Source of the DNA: UBA4655 sp044337015
GTDB taxonomy: Bacteria > Planctomycetota > Planctomycetia > Pirellulales > UBA1268
Assembly (NCBI GenBank): GCA_044337015.1
Contig: JBIIOJ010000188.1
Span: 1-6,218, forward strand
Direction: 5' to 3'
Length of the DNA: 6,218 bases
Positions 1 through 5,479 of this stretch are shown piece after piece. Position 1 is the first letter of the stretch; each line of letters opens with the position of its first letter. The position numbers and the translations under genes were made by a program. The notes beneath the pieces were generated by a model. The model was not told where the DNA came from and ran no database searches. It saw only the letters and a list, made by a program, of their open reading frames with translations.

Positions 1-1718
1 GCGACCGGACGGAACGACCTGTCACCGCTCTTCAGGAGATCCGGGCCCTTGCGATACGTCCATCGGGGACCGTCGCGAGTGGCGATGATCGACTGGATCG
101 AGGAGGTGATCGGGTTGGCCACGTAGAAGATCCGCTCGCCGGGATTCGAGCCCGCCCCTGCGCCCCACGGCCCGGGCCAGCCGTCGAGATCGTCGGCGAG
201 CGCGAGGCCGCTGAGTCCCGTGCCGCCCATCTGCGCCGGTGCCAGCGGCGGAGGCATCATCGGCTGATAGGACCGGAGCCGATCGGGAGACCCCGTCGAA
301 ACGAGCACGCCCGGCTCGTACGGGAAGATCGGATAGCCGATGTCGTTGGCCTCCTGCAGCCAGGTCTCACCGGTCCGGGAGATCGTGAGGCCCCAGATGT
401 TGTTGGGCCCGGCGGTGAGCGGTTCGAAAGCCGAGCCGTCGGGACGGAATCGGCCGAGCTTGCAGGCGTCGAACCGCACCTGCTTCGCGCCGTCGGCGAA
501 CGTCGCCTCGCCCGGTCGCTTCACGTTCGAACTGTTGAACAGCCCCTGCGCGAGCAGGACCCAGCCTCCCGGCGCCCGCGTGAACTGGTGCGGAAAGAGA
601 TGCGAGTCCTGGATGCCGAAACCCTCGAGGACGGTCTTGAATCCGTCGGCCCGGCCGTCGCCATCGGCGTCGTGGTAGAACCGGATCTCGGGGCCATACT
701 GCACGAAGGCGCCATCGCGATGGGGGAGCACGCCGAGCGGCATCGCAAGGCCGTCGGCGAACACCCTCGCCGGCGAAGGCTTCGCGGCCCACGGGTCCTC
801 GACCACGATCACCTTGTCGCGGCCGCCCGACGCGAAGAGCTTTTTCGCGGCTTCCGGGCTCTCGTTGGCGTCGACGGGATACTCGACGGCCGTCGTCGTC
901 CAGAGCCGGCCGCGGCCATCGAACGCGAGCGCCACGAACTTGCCGTAGGCATTCTCGGGGTCGGTGTTCTCCGCGAGGACGAGTTCCGCCGTGAAGCCGT
1001 CGGCGAGCGAAAATCGCTCCGCCTCGTCGGCCGCAGAGAGCGGCTCCTCCGTCGCGGGCCCGACCGGCGGACGGGCGCCGACCGGCGCCGGCGGCAGCGG
1101 CCGGATGGTGACGTCCTTCACCTCGACGAGCGCCTTGCCGCCGCCATGAACCTGGATGCCGATCCGGCCCTCGAGCGGGATCGACGGGTCGGTCTCGTGG
1201 TAGTCGAGGGCCGGCACCCCGTTGATCCACGAACGGATCGCCGGGCCTTCGGCCCGGATGCGGTAGTCGTTCCAATCGTTCGGTTTGATCGCGGCCGCGA
1301 GGGCCTTCGGATCCTTCGGCTCCCCGATCACCTTGTTGCGTCGCGACTCGTCGTAGAGCTTCCCCCACCAGTCCGGTCCCGCATCGACCTGGTAGCCCTT
1401 CATCTCGTGGGAATCGGGCACGCGAGCGCTACGGATCTGGATGCCGGAGTTGATGAATCCCCCCGCGCCGCGGATACGGATCTTCAACTCGAGTTCGAAA
1501 TCGGCGAACGACTCCTTCGTCGCGAGGAACGTGTTGTGTGGCACGTTCTCCGTAAGCGACCCGCCCACGATCGAGCCGTCGGCCGCCTTCCACCACTTCC
1601 CTTCGGCGTCGCGGACCTCCCAGCCTGCAAGCGAGGCGCCGTCGAAGAGCGGCCGCGGCTGCTCGGCCCGCGCGGCGATCGCGGCCGTGGCGGCGACGAT
1701 GAGAATCAAGATACGCAT
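1..1718 (-). CDS. Secreted DUF1080 (3-keto-disaccharide hydrolase-like) protein fused to PVC-type dehydrogenase beta-propeller; 3' end outside window
   Basis: The frame is open from ATG 1718 to the window edge, giving 572 codons without a stop, so the C-terminus is missing. Residues 1-18 form a signal peptide (MRILILIVAATAAIAARA, cleavage after ARA), so the product is exported. Residues about 22-205 match DUF1080/PF06439, a jelly-roll fold found in 3-keto-glycoside hydrolases: PLFDGASLAGWE near the start, GGFINSGIQIRS and GYQVDAGPDWWGKLYDE in the middle, GRIGIQVHGGG near the end. A Pro-rich linker (about 206-227) leads into a propeller of the putative membrane-bound dehydrogenase type (TIGR02604-like), with FVALAFDGRGRLW, MPLGVLPHRDG, an acidic loop DADGDGRADGF at 350-360 and GFGIQDSHLFPHQF at 366-379. 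Family members often continue into HEAT repeats and a CxxCH cytochrome c domain; none is visible here, and they would lie beyond position 1. The start is supported by GGGAG (1726-1730) 7 nt upstream. It is the last visible gene of the operon, 15 nt after the Dabb gene. The domain families are clear; catalytic activity and substrate are inferred. Confidence 0.9.
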   Translation of the reverse strand, partial: MRILILIVAATAAIAARAEQPRPLFDGASLAGWEVRDAEGKWWKAADGSIVGGSLTENVPHNTFLATKESFADFELELKIRIRGAGGFINSGIQIRSARVPDSHEMKGYQVDAGPDWWGKLYDESRRNKVIGEPKDPKALAAAIKPNDWNDYRIRAEGPAIRSWINGVPALDYHETDPSIPLEGRIGIQVHGGGKALVEVKDVTIRPLPPAPVGARPPVGPATEEPLSAADEAERFSLADGFTAELVLAENTDPENAYGKFVALAFDGRGRLWTTTAVEYPVDANESPEAAKKLFASGGRDKVIVVEDPWAAKPSPARVFADGLAMPLGVLPHRDGAFVQYGPEIRFYHDADGDGRADGFKTVLEGFGIQDSHLFPHQFTRAPGGWVLLAQGLFNSSNVKRPGEATFADGAKQVRFDACKLGRFRPDGSAFEPLTAGPNNIWGLTISRTGETWLQEANDIGYPIFPYEPGVLVSTGSPDRLRSYQPMMPPPLAPAQMGGTGLSGLALADDLDGWPGPWGAGAGSNPGERIFYVANPITSSIQSIIATRDGPRWTYRKGPDLLKSGDRSFRPV

Positions 1719-1733
1719 GGCCACTCTCCCGGG

Positions 1734-2045
1734 TCAGGACGTCGGCATGTTGAAGTCGAACACGATCACCCGAGCGAGGCAGGGCACCACGATCGCCTTC
1801 ACTCGCTCGTGCTCCGGGTGGGGCAGGTAGGCGTCGCGAGCCGCGGGGCTCGAGAAGGTCATGATGAAACCGTGAGTGAACCCGTCGTTCATTCCCTCGG
1901 AACTGTCATAGGGCCCGTAGTGGAAGTCGAGGAGGCCGGGAATCCTACCCACCATCCCGGCCATCTCGCGGAAGCAGGTCGCGATCTGCGATGGGCCCAC
2001 CTCGGGCTTGAACTGGAAGACGCCGTAGTGCTTTACCTGGGGCAT
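1734..2045 (-). CDS. Dabb family (stress-responsive alpha/beta-barrel) small protein
   Basis: This 103-residue protein starts MPQVKHYGVFQFKPEV and has the Dabb pattern (PF07876, dimeric ferredoxin-like fold): a first strand with HYGVFQFKP (6-14), a helix CFREMAGMVGRIPGL (24-38), a strand with DFHYGPY (40-46), GFTHGFIMTF (55-64), then the typical helix with AYLPHPEHERVK (72-83) and a final strand ARVIVFDF (91-98). Length and motif order are normal for the family. Dabb proteins are cytosolic dimers; some are enzymes (such as cyclases) and many are uncharacterised, so no reaction is assigned. The frame stays open far upstream (to about 3053), but the start at 2045 is fixed by a strong AAGGAG 7 nt before the ATG and by the domain starting there. 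It overlaps the end of the Tm-1-like gene by 13 nt, which points to co-transcription and probably coupled translation. It probably serves the same pathway as its neighbours. Confidence 0.9.
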   Translation of the reverse strand: MPQVKHYGVFQFKPEVGPSQIATCFREMAGMVGRIPGLLDFHYGPYDSSEGMNDGFTHGFIMTFSSPAARDAYLPHPEHERVKAIVVPCLARVIVFDFNMPTS

Positions 2046-3268
2046 GGGGAAACTCCTTCGGAAACCTGGTGGATGTTGGCGAGCAGGGCGTCGACGCAGG
2101 CCCGCGCGAATGCAGGATCGTTGATCTCGCAGTCCATCGCGACGCACGGGATGTCGGGGCGGAGGCTTCGCTCGATCGCGTCGAAGAGCGCGGCATCCGC
2201 CACGGGATCGTGGAACGCCCCGCCGGCGGCGCTCACGACGCTGATCCCGCGGCGGGGAATGAGCACCGTCACCGGCCCCCGCGATGCGTTGACTTTCGTG
2301 GCGACGAGCCGGCCGAGCGTGCCGCACTCCTCGGGCGTCGTCCGCATGAGCGTGACCTGCGGGTTGTGGATGTAGAACGTGCGGCCGGCGTGGTGTTCCG
2401 GTACCGTGTGCCGCTCGCCGAAATTCACCATGTCGAGGCAGCCGGGGGCGACGATCGCCGGGACGCCGTGCCTTGCCGCCGCCTCGAGCCGCTCGGGGCC
2501 GGCCGTGAGCACGCCGCCGACGAGTTCGTCGGCGAGCTCCGTCGTCGTGACGTCGAGCACGCCCGCCACGAGGCCGCTGGCGATGAGCGCCTCCATCGCC
2601 CGCCCGCCGGTCCCGGTGGCGGCGAAGACGAGCACCTCGTAGCCGGCCTCTTCCAACAGCGGCACGGCCGCCTCGATGCACCTGGTCGTGTTGCCGAACA
2701 TGCTCGCCACGACGAGGGGCTTCTCGTCGCCGCCGGCGACATCGGCCTCCACCATGCCACAGATGGCGCCCGCCGCCCGGGCGAGGATCGTCCGTGAGAT
2801 CCGGTTGAGCCCCTGCACGTCGACGACGGCCGGCATCATCGCGATGTCGCTCGTGCCGACATAGTGGGCCGTGTTGCCACTCGCGAGCGTGGAGACGATC
2901 AGCTTCGGGAAGCCGATCGGCAGCGGCCGCATCGCGGCCGACGCGATCGCCGTGCCGCCGCCGCCGCCGAGCGAGATCGCGCCCTGGATCCGCCCCTCGG
3001 AAACGAGCCGCTGGAGCAGCTTCGGTGCGGCATGGGCCATCGCGGAAACGCACTCGCCCCGGTCGCGTCGGGCGACGATGGCCGCCAGATCGATGCCAGC
3101 CGCGGCAGCCACCTCGGCCCGCGGGATGTCGGCCGCAACGGCGGGCTCGCCGCCGGTGCCCACGTCGATGAGGAGCGTGGCATGGCCGCGGGAGCGAATC
3201 CGCTCCGCCACGAACGCATGTTCGCGGCCCTTCGTGTCGAGTGTGCCGAGGACGGCGATCGTCGCCAT
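2033..3268 (-). CDS. Tm-1-like ATP-binding domain protein (UPF0261 family)
   Basis: This 411-residue protein is of full family length. The N-terminal Rossmann-like half carries VLGTLDTKGREHAF (6-19), IDVGTGGEPAVAADIPR (34-50), a Gly loop ISLGGGGGT (98-106) and PIGFPKLIVSTLASG (117-131), followed by YVGTSDIAMM (136-145) and GLNRISRTILARAAGAI (153-169). The second half begins at KPLVVASMFGNTT (183-195) and includes VFAATGTGGRAMEALI (214-229), PGCLDMVNFG (275-284) and VTVLIPRRGISV (333-344). The family equals the N-terminal part of tomato Tm-1, in which this domain binds ATP and the ToMV replicase helicase. The bacterial enzyme activity is not established as far as I know. The start at 3268 has GAGGG 7 nt upstream and gives the canonical MATIAVLGTLDTKG opening. 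It lies 18 nt after the PEP-hydrolase-like gene, the separate bacterial counterpart of the other half of Tm-1. Family assignment is firm; function is open. Confidence 0.94.
   Translation of the reverse strand: MATIAVLGTLDTKGREHAFVAERIRSRGHATLLIDVGTGGEPAVAADIPRAEVAAAAGIDLAAIVARRDRGECVSAMAHAAPKLLQRLVSEGRIQGAISLGGGGGTAIASAAMRPLPIGFPKLIVSTLASGNTAHYVGTSDIAMMPAVVDVQGLNRISRTILARAAGAICGMVEADVAGGDEKPLVVASMFGNTTRCIEAAVPLLEEAGYEVLVFAATGTGGRAMEALIASGLVAGVLDVTTTELADELVGGVLTAGPERLEAAARHGVPAIVAPGCLDMVNFGERHTVPEHHAGRTFYIHNPQVTLMRTTPEECGTLGRLVATKVNASRGPVTVLIPRRGISVVSAAGGAFHDPVADAALFDAIERSLRPDIPCVAMDCEINDPAFARACVDALLANIHQVSEGVSPCPR
2053..2058 (-). promoter_or_regulatory. Strong Shine-Dalgarno for the Dabb gene
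   Basis: AAGGAG on the minus strand, 7 nt before ATG 2045, lies inside the last codons of the Tm-1-like gene. It decides the Dabb start, because the same frame is open for about 1 kb further upstream. It is the best Shine-Dalgarno match among the genes in this window. Confidence 0.8.
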
Positions 3269-3275
3269 GGCAAGG

Positions 3276-3280
3276 CCCTC
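3276..3280 (-). promoter_or_regulatory. Shine-Dalgarno for the Tm-1-like gene
   Basis: GAGGG on the minus strand, 7 nt before ATG 3268, lies in the 18-nt gap after the stop of the PEP-hydrolase-like gene. The same 7-nt spacing recurs for the Dabb gene and for the DUF1080/propeller gene (GGGAG at 1726-1730), which supports all three starts. Confidence 0.65.
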
Positions 3281-3286
3281 AGGGAA

Positions 3287-4156
3287 TCACTTCCGCCTGC
3301 CGAGCGGGATGTTCTTGAACTGGCGGGTGAGTTCGGGGAGCGACCGCTCGAAGGCGAGCCGCTCGAGGCTGGAAGCGCCGACGAACCCGACGACGTCGGT
3401 GTGCTCATTGACGTAGGCCGCATCCTCGGGGGTGCAGATCGGCCCGCCATGCGACAGGCAGATCACGTCGCCCCGCTCGTCGATCGCGGCCCGGGCGATC
3501 CGCTGCACCCGCGCGGCGGCCTCCTCGAGCGTGCAGGTGGCGGCAGTCACGCCGATCGAGCCGCCGACGGTCGTGCCCACGTGCGCGATCACCACGTCGG
3601 CCCCGGCCTTCGTCATGGCGACGGCCTCCTGGGGCGTGCCGACGTAGACGATCGTGAAGAGATCCATCCTCCGGGCGAGGGCGATCATCTCGACCTCCTT
3701 CTGGAAGCTCATCCCCGTCTCTTCCAGAATCTGTCGGAACTGCCCATCGACGATGCAGTGGGTGGGGAAGTTGTTGACCCCCGAAAAGCCCATCTCCTTC
3801 ACGCGGCCGAGCCAGTGCCACATCCGCCGCCGTGGGTCGGAGCCGTGCACGCCGCAGATCACGGGCACCTCCTCGACGACTGGCAGCACCTCGAACTCAC
3901 CGATCTCCATGGCGACGGCGTTGGCGTCGCCGTAGGCCATGAGCCCGGCCGTGGAGCCGTGGCCGGCCATCCGAAACCGGCCGGAGTTGTAGATGATGAC
4001 GAGATCGACGCCCCCCTTCTCGAGAAACTTCGCGCTGATCCCAGTCCCGGCGCCGGCGGCGATGATCGGCTTGCCGGCGTGCAGGGTGGCCCGGAGCCGT
4101 TCGAGCACCTCGGCCCGCGTGTAGGGGTTTCCTCTGCCCGTCCAGGGATTCGGCAT
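3287..4156 (-). CDS. Phosphoenolpyruvate hydrolase family / Tm-1 C-terminal TIM-barrel protein
   Basis: This 289-residue protein matches the PEP-hydrolase-like TIM-barrel family (PF09370), related in fold to the PEP mutase/isocitrate lyase superfamily. Visible signatures are IIAAGAGTGISAKFLEKGGVD (31-51), LVIIYNSGRFRMAGHGS (52-68), VLPVVEEVPVICGVHGSDP (90-108), GFSGVNNFPTHCIVDG (123-138), AGADVVIAHVGTTVGGSIG (184-202), ICLSHGGPICTPEDA (232-246) and VGFVGASSLERL (256-267). The 'hydrolase' name comes from database annotation of the family; I cannot confirm the reaction here. In plants and fungi this domain is the C-terminal half of Tm-1-type proteins, and here it is a separate gene just upstream of the N-terminal half. 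The product is predicted cytosolic, with no signal peptide or membrane segment. It is the first gene of the minus-strand operon. The ATG at 4156 is the first ATG after an upstream gap with no ATG or GTG in frame, but its Shine-Dalgarno is weak. Confidence 0.93.
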   Translation of the reverse strand: MPNPWTGRGNPYTRAEVLERLRATLHAGKPIIAAGAGTGISAKFLEKGGVDLVIIYNSGRFRMAGHGSTAGLMAYGDANAVAMEIGEFEVLPVVEEVPVICGVHGSDPRRRMWHWLGRVKEMGFSGVNNFPTHCIVDGQFRQILEETGMSFQKEVEMIALARRMDLFTIVYVGTPQEAVAMTKAGADVVIAHVGTTVGGSIGVTAATCTLEEAAARVQRIARAAIDERGDVICLSHGGPICTPEDAAYVNEHTDVVGFVGASSLERLAFERSLPELTRQFKNIPLGRRK

Positions 4157-4224
4157 CGTGCGATTCTCGCGGGTATACCTGCTAATGGCTCCATCTAGAC
4201 TACGGAGCGTCAGAGCGACGGTCC
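4157..4224. promoter_or_regulatory. Divergent promoter/operator region between the Tm-1-like operon and the AraC-type regulator
   Basis: This 68-nt gap separates the divergent starts at 4156 (minus) and 4225 (plus), so it should hold both promoters and probably the regulator's binding site. It is visibly more AT-rich than the flanking genes. A possible -10 for the minus operon is TATACC (minus strand, 4172-4177), and one for the plus gene is TAGACT (4196-4201); neither has a good -35 at the usual distance. An imperfect inverted repeat (GCTCC, 11 nt, GGAGC) spans 4188-4208. The location is well supported; the individual elements are guesses. Confidence 0.5.
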
Positions 4225-5058
4225 ATGACTGAAATCCACCTCGACCTCGCCGAAACCACCGTCGATGGCGGCGGCACCCGCCACCGGTCGCTCACTCGCG
4301 ACGCCTGCCCGGAGCTGGCGGTGTACCGGATCAAACACCTCGGGCTCACCGACGCGGCCGTCCCGTATCGCCGCGTGCGTCTGCGGCCCACCGGGAGCTT
4401 CTTCATGGTCTGCCACGAGGGTCGGGGGCAGGTGCTGCTCGACGGGCGGTGGCAGTCGAGCCGCGCCGGAGTGGTGTGCCTTGCGCCGCCGCGGGTGCTC
4501 AACGCGTTCCACGCCGTCCGCGGCGTGCGGTGGCGATTCGCCTGGATCCGCTATGACGAGCCGGAGCACGTGCGGCCGCTGGTTTCCGCCGCCTCGCCCG
4601 TCCGCGTGCGGTGCGACGGGGAGTCGCTCTGGCGGATCGTCTCGGGGCTACTTGCCGAGTGGGAGAGGCGGCGCGACCCGCGGCTCGTGCACCACTGGAT
4701 CGAGCTGGCCCACGGCGAGGCGAAGAGGATCGCGCAGCCCCGACAGGTGGACGAGCGGCTGTGGGCCGTCTGGGAGAATGTGGCCGGCAACCTCGCGGCC
4801 GAGTGGACGCTTCAATCGCTCGCGTCCAGCTACCGAGCGAGCAAGGAGCAGTTTCGGCGAGTCTGTCTCCGCGAGCTGGGCCGCAGCCCCATGCAACATC
4901 TCACGTCGCTGCGGATCGAGCGGGCGCAGCATCTGCTTGCCGGCACCGACGACAAGGTGGAGTCGATCGCGAGGCAGGTGGGCTTCGAGGACGCGTCGGT
5001 CTTCTCCCGCGCGTTCAAGCGGTGGGTGGGACGAAGCCCGAAGGCGTACCGGGAGTGA
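4225..5058 (+). CDS. AraC family transcriptional regulator with cupin-like sensor domain
   Basis: This is a 277-residue DNA-binding regulator. The C-terminal domain has the two helix-turn-helix units of AraC/XylS proteins: the first in WTLQSLASSYRASKEQFRRV (194-213) followed by LGRSP (218-222), the second in VESIARQVGFEDASVFSRAF (245-264) followed by VGRSPKAYR (268-276), the classic end of this domain. The N-terminal part (about 30-110) looks like the AraC-type cupin sensor, with RLRPTGSFFMVCHEGRGQVL (52-71) and a Pro turn GVVCLAPPRVLNAFHA (82-97). A helical linker fills 130-185. It lies divergent from the four-gene operon with a 68-nt shared gap, so it probably controls that operon and perhaps itself; the inducer is unknown. 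ATG 4225 is the only plausible start: the frame closes at a TAA at 4183-4185 and no other ATG or GTG lies between. Its Shine-Dalgarno is poor. The gene ends 16 nt from the convergent stop at 5075. Confidence 0.93.
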   Translation: MTEIHLDLAETTVDGGGTRHRSLTRDACPELAVYRIKHLGLTDAAVPYRRVRLRPTGSFFMVCHEGRGQVLLDGRWQSSRAGVVCLAPPRVLNAFHAVRGVRWRFAWIRYDEPEHVRPLVSAASPVRVRCDGESLWRIVSGLLAEWERRRDPRLVHHWIELAHGEAKRIAQPRQVDERLWAVWENVAGNLAAEWTLQSLASSYRASKEQFRRVCLRELGRSPMQHLTSLRIERAQHLLAGTDDKVESIARQVGFEDASVFSRAFKRWVGRSPKAYRE

Positions 5059-5071
5059 CCGCCGCGATGCC

Positions 5072-5088
5072 GCCTCAGCCCGGGAGGC
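5072..5088. terminator. Weak hairpin at the convergent gene ends (possible terminator)
   Basis: GCCTC, a 7-nt loop and GAGGC could form a 5-bp stem over the stop codon of the NTF2-fold gene, just after the AraC-type gene ends. No run of T follows on either strand, so intrinsic termination is doubtful. It is recorded because the two convergent genes have only 16 nt between them and no better candidate exists. Confidence 0.2.
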
Positions 5089-5479
5089 TTCGGTGGAAGT
5101 GCACGTGCTTCCAGGCGTTTCCCTGCTTCTTCCAGACCCGCGTCTCCTCGCAGCTCTTCGTGACCGGCTTGCCGGCGTCGTCGAGCGATTGGGTGAGGCG
5201 GACGTAGGCGACGAGCGCGACGTCGGGGGAAAGGAACTTCACGACGGGGCTTGCGATCGTGTTCTGCACCGGGCGGGGCTTCTGACCGACGGGGGACGGC
5301 AGGTTGAAGTAGTACTCGTGGAAGGGGAGACCCTCGACGAGTTGACCGCGGGCCTCCGGCTCGAAGCAGGTGATGTCGTCGGCCACGAACTGCCGGTAGG
5401 CGTTCCAGTCTCCAGCGGCGACGGCGTCGAGCAGCTTCTGCGAAAGATAGATCAGGTCCTTGGCGGCGTCGGCCATCAT
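5075..5479 (-). CDS. SnoaL/NTF2-fold protein, CaMKII association-domain-like
   Basis: This 134-residue protein resembles the association domain of Ca2+/calmodulin-dependent kinase II (PF08332) in the NTF2-like superfamily. Motifs are LSQKLLDAVAAGDWNAYRQF (12-31), DDITCFEPEARGQLVEGLPF (34-53) followed by HEYYF (54-58), VALVAYVRLTQSLD (87-100), then SCEETRVWKKQGNAWKHVHF (109-128) followed by HRS (129-131). The protein is essentially this one domain with no kinase, as in other bacterial relatives. Such folds form oligomeric barrels with a central pocket; ligand and activity are unknown. The ATG at 5479 overlaps the TGA of thyX as ATGA, a standard coupled start; a second ATG follows at 5476. A longer in-frame start at 5530 would add 17 residues that are not part of the domain and a 55-nt overlap with thyX, so I reject it. 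No signal peptide is visible. Confidence 0.88.
   Translation of the reverse strand: MMADAAKDLIYLSQKLLDAVAAGDWNAYRQFVADDITCFEPEARGQLVEGLPFHEYYFNLPSPVGQKPRPVQNTIASPVVKFLSPDVALVAYVRLTQSLDDAGKPVTKSCEETRVWKKQGNAWKHVHFHRSLPG

Noticed and set aside
367..1368. 333-codon minus-strand frame within the DUF1080/propeller gene
   Set aside because: It is out of frame with the real gene. The frame starting at 1718 gives continuous, recognisable domains across the same bases.
588..2375. 595-codon open frame on the plus strand opposite the DUF1080/propeller, Dabb and Tm-1-like genes
   Set aside because: The translation is rich in Arg, Gly, His, Glu and Asp with no domain pattern, and it spans three recognisable genes and their junctions on the other strand. 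It is a shadow produced by high GC.
2950..2970. Short run of GCC triplets resembling a microsatellite
   Set aside because: It encodes the conserved glycine loop of the Tm-1-like protein in frame, so protein constraint explains it.
1734..3053. 439-codon minus-strand frame that would make the Dabb protein a long fusion
   Set aside because: The extra 336 residues are Arg/Ala/Gly-rich shadow sequence of the Tm-1-like gene in another frame. The Dabb domain starts exactly at the Met at 2045, behind a strong Shine-Dalgarno.
2864..4198. 444-codon open frame on the plus strand opposite the Tm-1-like and PEP-hydrolase-like genes
   Set aside because: It is an antisense shadow with low-complexity Arg/Asp/Gly/His composition that crosses the gap between two clear minus-strand genes and the divergent promoter region.
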